Shown here: piece after piece, positions 1-8,295 of the stretch
Layout of the letters: each line of letters begins with the position of its first letter
Numbering within the stretch: the stretch's first letter is position 1
Assembly (NCBI GenBank): GCA_028710655.1
Contig: JAQTTS010000023.1
Span: 1 to 14,720, forward strand
Length of the DNA stretch: 14,720 nucleotides
From: Dehalococcoidales bacterium
Lineage (GTDB): Bacteria > Chloroflexota > Dehalococcoidia > Dehalococcoidales > UBA5760
Reading direction: 5' to 3'
Program-made: the position numbers and the translations under genes
The notes under the pieces: model-generated
Databases searched by the model: none
What the model was told of the DNA's origin: nothing
The model's input: the letters and a program-made list of their open reading frames with translations, nothing else

Positions 1-205
1 TAGGCCGGTGAGGAAAAAGAAGGCAGAGGCGGTTGTAGAGGCGGCTCCGGTGGAATCTGAAGCGAAGCCAGCCAGGCCGGTGAGGAAAAAGAAGGCAGAG
101 GCGGTTGTAGAGGCGGCTCCGGTAGAATCTGAAGCGAAGCCAGCCAGGCCGGTGAGGAAAAAGAAGAAGGCGGCGGAGACTATCTCTGTAGAAGTAGAGG
201 AATAA
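1..205 (+). CDS. rpsC: 30S ribosomal protein S3, C-terminal tail (partial, 5' end outside window)
   Basis: The reading frame is open from the first full codon at position 2 to the TAA at 203-205, directly before rplP, which is where rpsC sits in the S10 cluster. None of the folded KH or C-terminal domain of S3 is in the window. What is visible is a low-complexity tail of about 67 residues rich in Lys, Arg, Ala, Glu and Pro. It consists of two near-identical 24-residue repeats (basic RPVRKKK block followed by an acidic/Ala-rich block) and the start of a third, ending in [10 protein letters not shown]3 tails vary in length between bacteria, and long Lys/Ala/Glu extensions are tolerated at this exposed end. 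The identity as rpsC rests on position, not on conserved S3 residues. A GTG at 8 gives an apparent start, but it lies inside the repeat and is not a true start. Confidence 0.8.
   Translation, partial: RPVRKKKAEAVVEAAPVESEAKPARPVRKKKAEAVVEAAPVESEAKPARPVRKKKKAAETISVEVEE
2..166 (+). repeat. 72-bp tandem repeat in the rpsC tail (two full copies plus 21 bp)
   Basis: Copies run 2-73 and 74-145, with a third partial copy at 146-166 that then diverges. The full copies differ at one position (G at 52, A at 124), a silent change in a Val codon. The period is a multiple of three, so each unit adds 24 residues without breaking the frame. The repeat may continue left of the window. Confidence 0.95.
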
Positions 206-206
206 G

Positions 207-647
207 ATGTTACAGCCTAAACGGGTGAAGTACCGCAAGTCTCATAAAGGGCGTCGTAGCGGTAGTGCTCAGGCAGGAAATACGGTTGCTTTCGGCAGTT
301 TCGGATTGCAGGCAGCGGGGCGTGCTTGGCTTACCAATCGTCAAATTGAGGCTGCGCGGCGGGCGATGACCCATTATGTACGCCGTGGTGGTAAGATATG
401 GATACGTATATTCCCAGACAAGCCGGTTACGGCAAAGCCGGCGGAGACCCGTATGGGCTCAGGTAAGGGACCGGTAGACCACTGGGTAGCTGTAGTCAAA
501 CCCGGGAGGATACTGTTTGAGATGGGGGGTGTTACCGAGGAGGTAGCCAAGGGGGCTATGCGTCTGGCTTCGTATAAGCTACCAATCAGTACCAAGTTTG
601 TTGTCAGCGAGTCCGGTGTGGGGGCCGGTGGTGATTCTGTAAAATAA
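207..647 (+). CDS. rplP: 50S ribosomal protein L16
   Basis: L16 is a large-subunit protein near the peptidyl-transferase centre and the A-site tRNA elbow. The 146-residue product starts [11 protein letters not shown] and has the usual L16 opening (basic, then FGSFGLQA), the [14 protein letters not shown] core at residues 82-95 and the C-terminal KLPISTKFV segment. The Arg at 82 corresponds to the Arg that E. coli hydroxylates; whether this organism does so is unknown. The ATG lies one base after the rpsC stop, with a GAGG at 197-200 inside the rpsC end as ribosome binding site, so the two are probably coupled. Length is about six to ten residues over the usual because of a Gly/Ser C-terminal tail. 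Confidence 0.97.
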   Translation: MLQPKRVKYRKSHKGRRSGSAQAGNTVAFGSFGLQAAGRAWLTNRQIEAARRAMTHYVRRGGKIWIRIFPDKPVTAKPAETRMGSGKGPVDHWVAVVKPGRILFEMGGVTEEVAKGAMRLASYKLPISTKFVVSESGVGAGGDSVK

Positions 648-662
648 GGGAATGGTGTAGAT

Positions 663-860
663 TTGAAGGTTGAAGAAATCAGGATTCTCAGTGATGATGA
701 ATTGAAGAAGCAGTTAGAGTCGGCTTACGAGGCACTTTTTAGTTGTCGTCTTAACCTGGCTACAAGGCAGTTGACCAACCATCGTGAAATTCCGATGGTC
801 AAGAAGAAGATTGCCCGCATAAAGGCTGTGCTCAGGGAAAGAGAGTTAGGAATAAGGTAG
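663..860 (+). CDS. rpmC: 50S ribosomal protein L29
   Basis: L29 is a small helical-hairpin protein at the polypeptide exit tunnel that helps dock SRP and trigger factor. The 65-residue product has the standard pattern: an N-terminal helix ([16 protein letters not shown]), then [19 protein letters not shown], and a basic C-terminal helix with [13 protein letters not shown]. The start is a TTG, preceded by AAGGGA around 646-651. No ATG or GTG in frame gives a better L29 N-terminus. It sits in the invariant rplP-rpmC-rpsQ order with a 15-nt gap upstream. Confidence 0.95.
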   Translation: MKVEEIRILSDDELKKQLESAYEALFSCRLNLATRQLTNHREIPMVKKKIARIKAVLRERELGIR

Positions 861-870
861 GTTGAGGGCT

Positions 871-1152
871 ATGGAAGTTAAACGGAAAACGAGGATCGGT
901 TGTGTTGTGAGCAATCGGATGGATAAAACGGTGTTGGTGGCGGTAGAAACTCCCAGACGCCATCCGTTATATAAGAAGATGATGAAAAGAGCGGTCAAAT
1001 ACAAGGCCCATGATGAGGGTAATAAATGTGGTCTGGGTGATATAGTCAGGATTGAAGAGACTCGTCCGCTATCGCGGTTGAAGAGGTGGCGGGTAGCTGA
1101 GATCATAACTAAGGGAAATATAGTTGAACTTCAGCCTAAGGAAATAGCCTGA
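871..1152 (+). CDS. rpsQ: 30S ribosomal protein S17
   Basis: S17 is a primary 16S rRNA-binding OB-fold protein. The product matches the family in its core: [20 protein letters not shown], then the [10 protein letters not shown] loop, the KYKAHDE strand and the [20 protein letters not shown] segment. I place the start at the ATG at 871 (93 residues). It has a TAGG around 858-861 at good spacing, and the family usually begins a few residues before the RxG motif. An in-frame TTG at 862 would add three residues (MRA) and also has an upstream AAGG (854-857), so it cannot be excluded. Confidence 0.95.
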   Translation: MEVKRKTRIGCVVSNRMDKTVLVAVETPRRHPLYKKMMKRAVKYKAHDEGNKCGLGDIVRIEETRPLSRLKRWRVAEIITKGNIVELQPKEIA

Positions 1153-1172
1153 AGTTTTTAAGGTGGAGTAAT

Positions 1173-1538
1173 ATGATTCAACCACAAACCAGGCTAAAGG
1201 TGGCCGATAATACCGGAGCCCGGCAGCTTATGTGTATTAATATACCGGGCAGCGTGAGTAAGTACGCTCGGGTCGGTGATGTTATTGTGGCTTCGGTGAA
1301 GAGAGCAATACCAGGAGGATTGGTGAAGAAGGGAGAAGTAGTCAAGGCAGTTGTTGTTCGTAGTACCGGACAGTATCGTCGTCCTGATGGCTCTTATATC
1401 AAGTTTGACGAAAATGCGGCAGTGATTCTGACCGATAAGAATAACCCCAAGGGGAGCCGGATATTTGGGCCGGTTGCCAGGGAGTTGCGCGATAAGAATT
1501 TTACCAAGATCGCTTCGCTGGCTCCTGAAGTATTATGA
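1173..1538 (+). CDS. rplN: 50S ribosomal protein L14
   Basis: L14 is a beta-barrel protein at the subunit interface, contacting 16S rRNA in bridges B5 and B8. The 121-residue product has the near-invariant [15 protein letters not shown] at the N-terminus, the [13 protein letters not shown] core, VVVRS, and the C-terminal [13 protein letters not shown] and [10 protein letters not shown] segments. Its length is the family standard. The ATG is preceded by a strong AAGGTGGAG (1160-1168). It follows rpsQ by 20 nt and begins the classic spc order rplN-rplX-rplE. Confidence 0.98.
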   Translation: MIQPQTRLKVADNTGARQLMCINIPGSVSKYARVGDVIVASVKRAIPGGLVKKGEVVKAVVVRSTGQYRRPDGSYIKFDENAAVILTDKNNPKGSRIFGPVARELRDKNFTKIASLAPEVL

Positions 1539-1549
1539 GGTAAGGGAAA

Positions 1550-1861
1550 ATGAAGATTAGAAAGGATGATACCGTACTGGTTATTGCCGGTAAGGACAGG
1601 GGTAAAAAGGGTAAAGTGCGTTTTGCTTATCCTAAGAATAACAAGCTGGTAGTCGAAGGTATCAACTTTATTAAAAAACATGCCAGGGCTACCGGCCGGG
1701 TCAAGCAGGCCGGTATTATAGAGCAGGAGGCACAAATCGCCGTGTCGAATGTTATGCTCCTCTGTAGCCGGTGCAATCATCCCACCCGCGTCGGCTTCCG
1801 CTTTCTGGAAGATGGGCGAAAAGTGCGCATATGTCGTGTTTGTCATGAGGTGATTGAATAA
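1550..1861 (+). CDS. rplX: 50S ribosomal protein L24, zinc-motif form
   Basis: L24 is an assembly-initiating 23S rRNA-binding protein. The N-terminal KOW motif is clear (DDTVLVIAGKDRGKKGKV, residues 6-23), followed by VVEGINFIKKHAR. The C-terminal part carries two Cys pairs, C72/C75 (CSRC) and C95/C98 (CRVC), with PTRVGFRF between them. This is the zinc-ribbon form found in many Gram-positive and thermophile L24 proteins and absent from E. coli. Length is 103 residues. A GAGG at 1537-1540 overlapping the rplN stop serves the ATG. The stop at 1859-1861 directly abuts the rplE start. Confidence 0.97.
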   Translation: MKIRKDDTVLVIAGKDRGKKGKVRFAYPKNNKLVVEGINFIKKHARATGRVKQAGIIEQEAQIAVSNVMLLCSRCNHPTRVGFRFLEDGRKVRICRVCHEVIE

Positions 1862-2404
1862 GTGTCGCGACTTAGAGAAAGGTATAAGAAGGAAGTTATT
1901 CCTGGTCTGATGAAGCTTTACGGGTATCGTAACGTAATGCAGATACCTTGTCTGGAGAAGCTGGTGATCAACATCGGGCTGGGGGAGGCAATTCAGAACG
2001 CCAAAGCTATGGAGGCTGCGGAGAGCGATCTGGTGGCTATTTCGGGGCAGCATCCGGTAGTTACCCGGGCTAAGAAGTCTATCGCTGCCTTTAAATTAAG
2101 AACAGGTATGCCAATCGGGCTTAAGGTAACCCTGCGTGGAGAACGCATGTACGAGTTTTTTGATAAGTTAGTTAATGCTGTGCTGTCCCGTCGTCGTGAG
2201 TTTCAGGGGGTTCCTCGGAATGCCTTTGACGGTCGGGGTAACTATACCTTGGGTCTTAACGAGCAGATTATTTTTCCTGAGGTGGATTACGACAAGGTGG
2301 ACAAGATACGCGGACTAGAAATCTCGGTTGTTACTACAGCAAAGACGGATGAGGAAGGTCGGCATTTACTGGAATTATTAGGCATGCCATTTAGTAAGGA
2401 TTAG
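1862..2404 (+). CDS. rplE: 50S ribosomal protein L5
   Basis: L5 binds 5S rRNA and contacts the P-site tRNA and the 30S head. The 180-residue product shows the family signatures: [14 protein letters not shown] at the N-terminus, [44 protein letters not shown], and the C-terminal [20 protein letters not shown]. The start is a GTG immediately after the rplX stop with no gap. The Shine-Dalgarno GAGGTGA (1847-1853) lies inside rplX with 8-nt spacing, so translation of L5 is probably coupled to L24. Confidence 0.98.
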   Translation: MSRLRERYKKEVIPGLMKLYGYRNVMQIPCLEKLVINIGLGEAIQNAKAMEAAESDLVAISGQHPVVTRAKKSIAAFKLRTGMPIGLKVTLRGERMYEFFDKLVNAVLSRRREFQGVPRNAFDGRGNYTLGLNEQIIFPEVDYDKVDKIRGLEISVVTTAKTDEEGRHLLELLGMPFSKD

Positions 2405-2416
2405 GTGTTGAGATAG

Positions 2417-2602
2417 ATGGCTAAGAAATCATTAGTTGTAAGGTCCCAGCGCCAGCCAAAATACAGAGTACAGCGGTATCACCGTTGCTACCTGTGTGGC
2501 CGGCCTCGTGCCTATATGCGTCGTTTTGGTCTGTGCCGCATTTGTTTCCGCAAGCTAGCACTTGCCGGTCAGGTGCCAGGGGTAAGGAAATCGAGCTGGT
2601 AG
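2417..2602 (+). CDS. rpsZ: 30S ribosomal protein S14, type Z (zinc-binding)
   Basis: S14 is a late-assembling protein of the 30S head. At 61 residues this is the short zinc-binding type, not the ~100-residue C-minus type. The knuckle is C24/C27 (CYLC) and C40/C43 (CRIC), separated by [12 protein letters not shown], and the C-terminus has the typical [15 protein letters not shown]. It lies in the standard place between rplE and rpsH, 12 nt after rplE. The upstream Shine-Dalgarno is poor (AGG near 2403 only). It is sometimes annotated rpsN. Confidence 0.98.
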   Translation: MAKKSLVVRSQRQPKYRVQRYHRCYLCGRPRAYMRRFGLCRICFRKLALAGQVPGVRKSSW

Positions 2603-2642
2603 CGGATGTTTGAGAGAATAAGCATAGATCGAGGGGGTATGA

Positions 2643-3041
2643 GTGACTGTTTCTGACCCAATTGCTGATATGTTGACCCGAATACGTAATGCCGTTATGG
2701 CAAGACATGATTTCGTTCTGGTACCGTCATCAAAGATGAAGCTGGCTATTACTACCATACTTAAAACGGAGGGTTTCATCAATGACTACGAGGTAATCAG
2801 AGGGGAGGGACAACGGGAGATTAAGATTAGTCTTAAATATGACGAGAGGAATTGCCCGGTCCTTTCCGGTTTGGAACGGGTGAGTAAACCCGGATTGAGG
2901 GTATATGCCGGGCATAAAGAAATCACCCGTGTTTACGGCGGACTGGGTGTTGCTATCCTTTCCACACCTGATGGCGTCATGACAGGACAGCAGGCTTGGC
3001 GAAAGGGTGTCGGTGGTGAATTATTGTGCTATGTTTACTAA
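2643..3041 (+). CDS. rpsH: 30S ribosomal protein S8
   Basis: S8 binds the central domain of 16S rRNA, and in E. coli it also represses the spc operon. The 132-residue product begins [17 protein letters not shown] and ends in the hallmark [22 protein letters not shown] with a basic/aromatic C-terminus. The start is GTG at 2643, served by GAGGGGG (2631-2637). An ATG at 2639 is in another frame and hits a stop after four codons. The 40-nt gap from rpsZ is among the longer ones here, and I see no S8-site-like structure in it. Confidence 0.98.
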   Translation: MTVSDPIADMLTRIRNAVMARHDFVLVPSSKMKLAITTILKTEGFINDYEVIRGEGQREIKISLKYDERNCPVLSGLERVSKPGLRVYAGHKEITRVYGGLGVAILSTPDGVMTGQQAWRKGVGGELLCYVY

Positions 3042-3063
3042 TTCAGCGGAGAGGTTAATGTAA

Positions 3064-3609
3064 ATGTCTAGAGTGGGGCGGATGCCAATAACTGTGCCAC
3101 AGGGCGTGGCGGTTAATATTGAAGGTAACAGGGTTACTGTAGTCGGACCTAAGGGTGAGATCTCACGCAGTTTCAGCCCGGATATGTCGATTACCTTAAA
3201 CGATGGTATCCTGACCGTATCACGCCCCAGTGATAATAGGGAGCATCGTTCCTTGCATGGCTTGACAAGGAGCCTGTTGGCCAATATGGTGGCGGGAGTA
3301 TTCAGTGGCTTTGAGAAGGACTTGGAAATAGTTGGCGTAGGTTACCGGGTGGAAAAGGTGGGGGATAATCTGGTATTCCGTATGGGCTTTTCTCACACAG
3401 TGGAGGTATCCCCTCTGCCTGGTGTGGTTCTAAATGCTGAAGCGGCAAATCGCGTTAAGGTAAGCGGGATTGATAAAGAGGCGGTTGGTCAGATGGCGGC
3501 TGAGATTAAGGCTATTCGTCCGCCTGATGCTTATAAGGGTAAGGGTATCCGGTATGCCGGAGAATACGTTCGCTTGAAACCGGGTAAAAGCAAACAGGCT
3601 GCTAAGTAA
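3064..3609 (+). CDS. rplF: 50S ribosomal protein L6
   Basis: L6 binds near the GTPase-associated centre and sarcin-ricin loop. The 181-residue product has two tandem L6 folds: residues 1-82 (MSRVGRMPITVPQGV, VTVVGPKGEI, HGLTRSLLANMV) and 83-181 (EIVGVGYRVE, and the signature RPPDAYKGKGIRY followed by GEYVRLKPGKSKQ). The length matches the family. The ATG has a GGAGAGG (3048-3054) at 9-nt spacing. An ATG at 3058 is followed at once by a stop. Confidence 0.98.
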   Translation: MSRVGRMPITVPQGVAVNIEGNRVTVVGPKGEISRSFSPDMSITLNDGILTVSRPSDNREHRSLHGLTRSLLANMVAGVFSGFEKDLEIVGVGYRVEKVGDNLVFRMGFSHTVEVSPLPGVVLNAEAANRVKVSGIDKEAVGQMAAEIKAIRPPDAYKGKGIRYAGEYVRLKPGKSKQAAK

Positions 3610-3628
3610 GGGGTGATGGAGCAACAAG

Positions 3629-3994
3629 ATGGGTAAAGTTGAACCAAGGACGGCACGTAAGAACAGGCATGCTCGGGTTAGGGCCAAGTTAAGCGGCACT
3701 ACCGATAGGCCACGCTTATGTGTTTTTCGCAGTTTGAGTCACATCTATGCTCAGATTATTGATGATGCGAACGGACATACCCTGGCCTGTGCTTCAACAC
3801 TTGACCGTGAAGTAAAAGGTGAAGCAGACGGCAGGGATAAGTCGGGTAAGGCTGAGCTTGTTGGGTCTCTGATGGCCAAGCGTGCTCTGGAGCAGGGGGT
3901 AACGCGGGTGGTTTTTGACCGTGGTGGATACAAATATCACGGTCGAATCAAAGCTCTGGCTGAGGCAGCACGACAGGGGGGGTTGAAGTTCTAG
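3629..3994 (+). CDS. rplR: 50S ribosomal protein L18
   Basis: L18 is a 5S rRNA-binding protein of the central protuberance. The 121-residue product has a basic flexible N-terminus ([16 protein letters not shown]), the strand [18 protein letters not shown], and the highly conserved C-terminal [22 protein letters not shown]. The start ATG has GGAG (3618-3621) at 7 nt. It is placed as expected between rplF and rpsE with 19-nt gaps on both sides. Confidence 0.98.
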   Translation: MGKVEPRTARKNRHARVRAKLSGTTDRPRLCVFRSLSHIYAQIIDDANGHTLACASTLDREVKGEADGRDKSGKAELVGSLMAKRALEQGVTRVVFDRGGYKYHGRIKALAEAARQGGLKF

Positions 3995-4013
3995 AAAGGT
4001 GGTTTCTGATTAG

Positions 4014-4541
4014 GTGAAAGAGTTGGTAAGTAAGATAAACCCGGAAGAATTGGTATTAACTGATAAGCTTGTCTACGTCAACCGTGTCTCCAAAGTGATG
4101 AAGGGAGGCAAGCGCCTCAGTTTTAGTGCTCTGGTGGTAACTGGTGATGGTAACGGATGTGTTGGCGTTGGTACGGGCAAGGCTAAGGAAGTACCGTTGG
4201 CAATTAATAAGGCTAATGCGAATGCCAGAAGGAACTTGATTAAGGTTCCGATGGTGGGGTCTACTATTCCCCATGAAATAGTGGTTAAGTTTGGTGCTAC
4301 CAAGGTCTTGCTAAAGCCAGCGGCGCCAGGTACGGGGATCATCGCCGGTAGTAGTGTCCGTGTTATCATGGAGTCGGCCGGGGTTAAGGATATTTTGACC
4401 AAATCACTGGGTAGCTCTAATCGGGTTAACATGGCGAAGGCAACTATACTGGCACTTACGAAGCTCAGAGACCTGAAGGTGGAGTTGGCCAAGCGTCGGC
4501 CTGTTGCCCGGGTTGAAGAAGAGGTGGTAAACGGTGGCTAA
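4014..4541 (+). CDS. rpsE: 30S ribosomal protein S5
   Basis: S5 sits at the mRNA entry channel and contributes to decoding accuracy and helicase activity. The 175-residue product has the N-terminal double-stranded-RNA-binding-like domain ([23 protein letters not shown] at about 17-39, then [19 protein letters not shown]) and the C-terminal domain ([33 protein letters not shown]). The start is GTG with AAAGGTGG (about 3996-4003) upstream. The last 8 nt overlap the rpmD start, so coupling is likely. Confidence 0.98.
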   Translation: MKELVSKINPEELVLTDKLVYVNRVSKVMKGGKRLSFSALVVTGDGNGCVGVGTGKAKEVPLAINKANANARRNLIKVPMVGSTIPHEIVVKFGATKVLLKPAAPGTGIIAGSSVRVIMESAGVKDILTKSLGSSNRVNMAKATILALTKLRDLKVELAKRRPVARVEEEVVNGG

Positions 4542-4716
4542 ATTACATGTTGTTTTGGTCAAGAGTGGCATCGGTTACAACAAGGGTCAGAAGCAAACCC
4601 TAAAGGCTCTTGGTCTACGTCGGCTAAATCAGAGCGTTGTTCATGCTGACAGCGGTGTGGTGAGGGGTATGATTAATAAAGTAAGACATCTGGTTAAGGT
4701 GGAGGAAACAAACTAG
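4534..4716 (+). CDS. rpmD: 50S ribosomal protein L30
   Basis: L30 is a small ferredoxin-like-fold protein of the large subunit. The 60-residue product shows the family pattern [32 protein letters not shown], then the [15 protein letters not shown]-terminus. The start is GTG at 4534, inside the last codons of rpsE (8-nt overlap), with the purine-rich GAAGAAGAGGTGG of the rpsE end upstream as binding site. Its stop shares one base with the rplO start. It is present in Gram-positive and Chloroflexota spc clusters but missing in some other phyla. Confidence 0.97.
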   Translation: MAKLHVVLVKSGIGYNKGQKQTLKALGLRRLNQSVVHADSGVVRGMINKVRHLVKVEETN

Positions 4717-5180
4717 TGAGGCAGAATGAACTAACTCCAGCTCTTGGTTCTAGAAAAGAACGGAAACGGGTTGGGCGTGGTAATGCTAGTGGTCATGGCA
4801 CCTATTCCGGCCGTGGCTTGAAGGGTCAGAAGTCCCGTTCCGGTTGCAAGATGAAGCCTGGCTTCGAAGGTGGTCAGCTACCCTTAATACGGCGCTTGCC
4901 CCGGAAGCGCGGCTTTACCAATGTTTTCCGGGTGGAATGTAGCGTCGTTAATCTGGATAAGCTTAACTTCTTTGAGGCAGGGAGTGAGGTAACGCCGGAG
5001 AGATTGCTTGCCGCCGGGGTAATAAAGTCGCTGCAGCTCCCGGTCAAGATTCTGGCTGGTGGTGATATCAGTTATCCTCTTTTGGTAAAGGCGGATAAGT
5101 TTTCCACTGCAGCTAGAGCTAAGATTGAGGCGGCAGGAGGTACTGCGGAGGAGATAGGGTATGCGGCAGAGACAGACTAG
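4716..5180 (+). CDS. rplO: 50S ribosomal protein L15
   Basis: L15 is a mid-assembly large-subunit protein with a long Gly/Arg-rich N-terminal extension that threads into 23S rRNA. That part is plain here ([20 protein letters not shown], then [10 protein letters not shown]), followed by [19 protein letters not shown] and the globular C-terminal half. Length is 154 residues. The start is GTG, overlapping the rpmD stop by one base (TAGTG), with AAGGTGGAGG (about 4697-4706) as Shine-Dalgarno. The 3' end overlaps secY by 20 nt. Confidence 0.97.
   Translation: MRQNELTPALGSRKERKRVGRGNASGHGTYSGRGLKGQKSRSGCKMKPGFEGGQLPLIRRLPRKRGFTNVFRVECSVVNLDKLNFFEAGSEVTPERLLAAGVIKSLQLPVKILAGGDISYPLLVKADKFSTAARAKIEAAGGTAEEIGYAAETD
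5147..5153 (+). promoter_or_regulatory. Shine-Dalgarno site for secY inside rplO
   Basis: GGAGGAG lies 7 nt before the ATG at 5161. It is a much better site than anything before the downstream ATG at 5203 (only an AGG near 5198-5200). This supports the longer SecY start and a 20-nt overlap with rplO. Confidence 0.75.
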
Positions 5181-6486
5181 CAGACCAAGACTGCTCCAGG
5201 CAATGTTTGATGCCTTCCGTTTGCCTGACTTGAGGCGGCGGATTCTCATAACCATCGGCATACTGGTAATCTTCCGTTTTGTGGCTCATATCCCTTTGCC
5301 TGGGGTAGATTCTGTTGCTCTGCAGAACCTGTTTGAACAAAATGCGATGCTGGGCATGCTCGATATGTTCAGCGGTGGTGCGATGAGGAATTTCAGTATC
5401 GCCGCAATGGGAGTTTACCCCTACATCACCGCTTCAATTATTATGATGCTGCTCACGCCCATTATCCCCCGTTTACATGCCTTATCGCTGGAAGGGGAAA
5501 CGGGTAGGAATAGAATTAATCAGATAACGCACTGGTTGACCGTACCGATGGCCGGTGTTTCCGGGTATGGACAGATGATCCTGCTCCAGCGGGAAGGAGT
5601 GATTAGCAGTGCTGCTGCTTTACCCACGGCGGCGATGGTCCTGTCGCTGATAGCGGGTACCATGTTCTTGGTCTGGTTGGGCGAGCTTATCACAGAGTAT
5701 GGCATCGGTAACGGCGTTTCGATAATAATATTCGGTGGTATCGTAGCTGGCCTGGGTGGATTGGTACAGCAGGGTTATTTTGCCGCCCAGAGCGTTGGTA
5801 TACCTAATGTGGTTGGTTACGTCGTTATTGTTTTAGTTGTCACCGCGGTAATCGTTATATTTACCGAGGCGCACCGCCGTATCCCGGTTCAGTATGCCAA
5901 GAGTGTATTTAAGGGCGGTCGTATGTACCGGCAGTCGGGCTCAACACATATCCCTCTGCGGGTAAACACGGCTGGGATGATACCGCTTATCTTCGCTATG
6001 TCGATAGTAATCTTTCCCAGTATGATAGCCAGTTATTTCGTCGCTCCGGCCGGCGCTGACCCGAACTTCGCCAACTTTATACAGAACCTGTTTAATGCAG
6101 ATGCGGCGCTACCGATGGGCCTATTCTATTGGGGTCTATATTTTGTGCTGACGATGGCTTTTGCCTTCTTCTATACCATGGTAATTTTCCAGCAGCAGGA
6201 TTTACCCGGTACGCTGCAGCGGCAAGGGGGATTTATCCCCGGTATTCGACCGGGTAAAAATACTAAAGAGTATCTTGATACTGTTATTAAACGTATTACC
6301 TGGGCCGGTGCCTTGTTCTTGGCGATAGTGGCGATAGTACCGTTCCTGGCCAGAGAGGCTACTAATATTCAGGTGATACAGTTGTCCAGTATGGGGCTGC
6401 TGATCGTGGTTGGTGTTGCTCTTGATACCATGAAGCAGATTGAAGCGCAGCTGGTTATGCGCCGATACGAAGGTTTTATCAAATAG
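5161..6486 (+). CDS. secY: Protein translocase channel subunit SecY
   Basis: SecY forms the inner-membrane pore through which SecA or the ribosome passes unfolded proteins. The 441-residue product has ten predicted membrane segments, at roughly 27-46, 81-101, 127-145, 155-175, 184-203, 217-236, 271-291, 318-341, 378-396 and 404-422. The plug region ([18 protein letters not shown], 63-80) follows TM1. The conserved cytoplasmic loop [16 protein letters not shown] (358-373) is the SecA/ribosome contact. I start at the ATG at 5161 because of the GGAGGAG before it. The ATG at 5203 (residue 15, [13 protein letters not shown]) matches the usual SecY N-terminus and is the alternative. The gene overlaps rplO by 20 nt, the classic spc position. 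Confidence 0.98.
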   Translation: MRQRQTSRPRLLQAMFDAFRLPDLRRRILITIGILVIFRFVAHIPLPGVDSVALQNLFEQNAMLGMLDMFSGGAMRNFSIAAMGVYPYITASIIMMLLTPIIPRLHALSLEGETGRNRINQITHWLTVPMAGVSGYGQMILLQREGVISSAAALPTAAMVLSLIAGTMFLVWLGELITEYGIGNGVSIIIFGGIVAGLGGLVQQGYFAAQSVGIPNVVGYVVIVLVVTAVIVIFTEAHRRIPVQYAKSVFKGGRMYRQSGSTHIPLRVNTAGMIPLIFAMSIVIFPSMIASYFVAPAGADPNFANFIQNLFNADAALPMGLFYWGLYFVLTMAFAFFYTMVIFQQQDLPGTLQRQGGFIPGIRPGKNTKEYLDTVIKRITWAGALFLAIVAIVPFLAREATNIQVIQLSSMGLLIVVGVALDTMKQIEAQLVMRRYEGFIK

Positions 6487-6530
6487 GTAGCTTGGCTGGG
6501 CTGGTAAGGATTCTTTACTAAGAGGAGACA

Positions 6531-7181
6531 GTGTATATTATTCTTCTGGGTGCTCCCGGTGCCGGTAAGGGGACGCAGGCCGCTTATCTGGCCCAAAACC
6601 TGAATCTGGTTCATATTGCTTCCGGTGACCTTTTTCGTCAGGCACTGGAGCAGAATACCGTGTTAGGTAAGCAGGCCAGGTCCTATATGGAAAAGGGGGT
6701 ACTGGTTCCTGACGAGATAACAACAAGAATGGTGCTTGAGCGTTTGGCGACTTTGAACAGTGATTCCGGGGTAGTCCTCGATGGTTTTCCCAGGAACCTG
6801 CCGCAGGCCGAAGCGCTGGATAAGGCTTTGGCCAGTAGTTCCAGAGCTATCGACAGGGTAGTATATATCAAGGTCTCTCCGGAGGTGCTCCTGCGGCGCT
6901 TGAGCGGGCGCTGGATTTGCCGTAATTGCCAGGTGCCATATCATGAGGTAAGTTCTCCCCCCCGGGTTAAGGGCAGATGTGATAGATGTAGTGGTGAGCT
7001 GTATCAGCGTTCTGACGATACCCCGGAGACAGTGAAGAAGAGGCTTAAGGTATACTTTGCCGAGACGGCTCATCTTATTGATTATTATTCTAGAGCGGTT
7101 AAGCTGGTTGAGATAGACGGGGAGGGAAGTGTAGAAGATACTGGTAGGAAGATTGTCTCGGCTCTGGAGAAGGGTCGTTGA
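6531..7181 (+). CDS. adk: Adenylate kinase with zinc-type LID domain
   Basis: The enzyme catalyses ATP + AMP to 2 ADP in the cytoplasm. Residues 7-15 form the P-loop GAPGAGKGT. The AMP-binding region has SGDLFRQ (31-37) and LDGFPRN (83-89), and the family Arg-containing DDTPETVKKRL lies at 162-172. The LID carries four cysteines, C130/C133 and C150/C153, the structural zinc site of the Gram-positive type; E. coli lacks it. Length is 216 residues. The start is GTG with AGAGGAG (6521-6527) very close upstream; the protein begins VYIILLGAPGAGKG, as the family requires. A 44-nt gap separates it from secY. Confidence 0.98.
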   Translation: MYIILLGAPGAGKGTQAAYLAQNLNLVHIASGDLFRQALEQNTVLGKQARSYMEKGVLVPDEITTRMVLERLATLNSDSGVVLDGFPRNLPQAEALDKALASSSRAIDRVVYIKVSPEVLLRRLSGRWICRNCQVPYHEVSSPPRVKGRCDRCSGELYQRSDDTPETVKKRLKVYFAETAHLIDYYSRAVKLVEIDGEGSVEDTGRKIVSALEKGR

Positions 7182-7184
7182 GCA

Positions 7185-7934
7185 ATGGGTATTGTGATTA
7201 AGTCAGAGCGTGAGATCGCAGCAATGCGTCGAGCGGGTAGGGTAGTAGCCATTGTGCTGAAGGTATTAAGCGGAGCAATAAGACCAGGGATGAAGACTAA
7301 GGAGTTGGATGTTATCGCTGTGAGAGAGTTAAAGAAACTGGGAGCTAAACCGTCGTTTAAGGGATACCATGGTTTCCCGGCTAATCTCTGTGTATCGGTG
7401 AATGAGGAGATAGTGCACGGGATTCCCGGGGAGCGGGTTTTAGAGGAAAGTGATATAGTATCACTTGACTTTGGTTCGATTTATGACGGCTTTCATGGGG
7501 ATGCGGCAATAACGGTGAGTGTTGGTGAGGTTAAACCGGAGGTTAAGCGCCTTATCGAGACCACTGAGGATGCTCTGGAAGCCGGTATCGCCAGGGCTTA
7601 TGCCGGGGCGAGGCTGGGGGATATTTCCGCTGCTATTCAGCACTGTGCGGAGTCGGGGGGCTATTCCGTAATCCGGGAATACACCGGTCATGGTATTGGC
7701 CGCCAGATGCACGAAGAGCCTCAGATACCTAATTTCGGACAACCGGGAACGGGACCGGTGCTGAAAAAAGGTATGGTACTTGCTCTGGAGCCTATGGTGA
7801 GTATGGGTGATTGGCGGACCCGGCTTGGCAGTGATCATTGGACGGTATCTATGGCTGACGGTAGCCTTTCCGCACACTTTGAGCATACCATTGCTATTAC
7901 CGATGCGGAAGCGGAGGTGCTGACTGTTGTCTAG
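7185..7934 (+). CDS. map: Methionine aminopeptidase, type I
   Basis: The enzyme removes the initiator Met from nascent proteins after deformylation. The 249-residue product has the pita-bread fold signatures. All five metal ligands are present: D95 (SLDFG), D106 (HGDAA), H169 (GHGIG), E202 (ALEPM) and E233 (HFEHT), each exactly two less than the E. coli numbering. H78 (IVHGIP) matches the substrate-contacting His. There is no N-terminal SH3-type zinc extension. The ATG lies 3 nt after the adk stop, with GGAGA/AGGG at 7166-7174 inside adk, so the two are coupled. The placement adk-map-infA is typical of Gram-positive-style spc clusters. Confidence 0.98.
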   Translation: MGIVIKSEREIAAMRRAGRVVAIVLKVLSGAIRPGMKTKELDVIAVRELKKLGAKPSFKGYHGFPANLCVSVNEEIVHGIPGERVLEESDIVSLDFGSIYDGFHGDAAITVSVGEVKPEVKRLIETTEDALEAGIARAYAGARLGDISAAIQHCAESGGYSVIREYTGHGIGRQMHEEPQIPNFGQPGTGPVLKKGMVLALEPMVSMGDWRTRLGSDHWTVSMADGSLSAHFEHTIAITDAEAEVLTVV

Positions 7935-7945
7935 AGGGGTAGCAT

Positions 7946-8167
7946 ATGCCTAAGAAAGAGGCTATCGAGGTTGAAGGGACGGTGTTGGAGCCTCTGCCTA
8001 ACGCTATGTTTCGTGTCGAGCTGTCTAACGGGCATCAGGTGCTGGCGCATATTTCGGGAAAAATAAGGTTACATTATATCAGGGTATTACCGGGTGATAG
8101 GGTGATAGTAGAGCTTTCTCCATATGATCTGGGTCGGGGTAGAATTACCTATCGCTTAAAGCAATAA
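7946..8167 (+). CDS. infA: Translation initiation factor IF-1
   Basis: IF-1 blocks the A site of the 30S subunit during initiation. The 73-residue product is a single S1-type OB fold with family segments [20 protein letters not shown], then [21 protein letters not shown] and [19 protein letters not shown]. Length is the usual 72-73. The start ATG is preceded by AGAGGGG (7933-7939), overlapping the map stop. It lies 11 nt from map and 14 nt from rpmJ. Confidence 0.99.
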   Translation: MPKKEAIEVEGTVLEPLPNAMFRVELSNGHQVLAHISGKIRLHYIRVLPGDRVIVELSPYDLGRGRITYRLKQ

Positions 8168-8181
8168 GTAAGGAATTCGTG

Positions 8182-8295
8182 ATGAAAGTTAAATCGTCGG
8201 TTAAAGTTAGATGTGAGAAGTGTAAGGTGATTAAGCGGCGGGGGGTGGTCAGGGTCATTTGCACCAACCCTCGGCATAAGCAGAGGCAGGGCTGA
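8182..8295 (+). CDS. rpmJ: 50S ribosomal protein L36, zinc-binding
   Basis: This 37-residue protein reads [20 protein letters not shown], then [17 protein letters not shown], a full-length L36. The zinc ligands are C11, C14, C27 and H32, the C-plus form. L36 packs against 23S rRNA near the L11 stalk base late in assembly. The ATG has AAGGA (8170-8174) at 7-nt spacing. An in-frame GTG directly before it (8179) could add one residue. The infA-rpmJ-rpsM order is conserved across most bacteria. Confidence 0.98.
   Translation: MKVKSSVKVRCEKCKVIKRRGVVRVICTNPRHKQRQG

Noticed and set aside
1394..2053. A 219-codon open frame on the - strand opposite rplN, rplX and rplE
   Set aside because: The same reasoning applies: three well-conserved genes occupy the other strand, and the translation shows no domain-like pattern.
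6487..6530. Possible small hairpin or terminator between secY and adk
   Set aside because: Only a four-base stem (GTAA/TTAC) can be drawn and there is no T-run. The 44 nt contain the adk ribosome-binding site and nothing else I can support.
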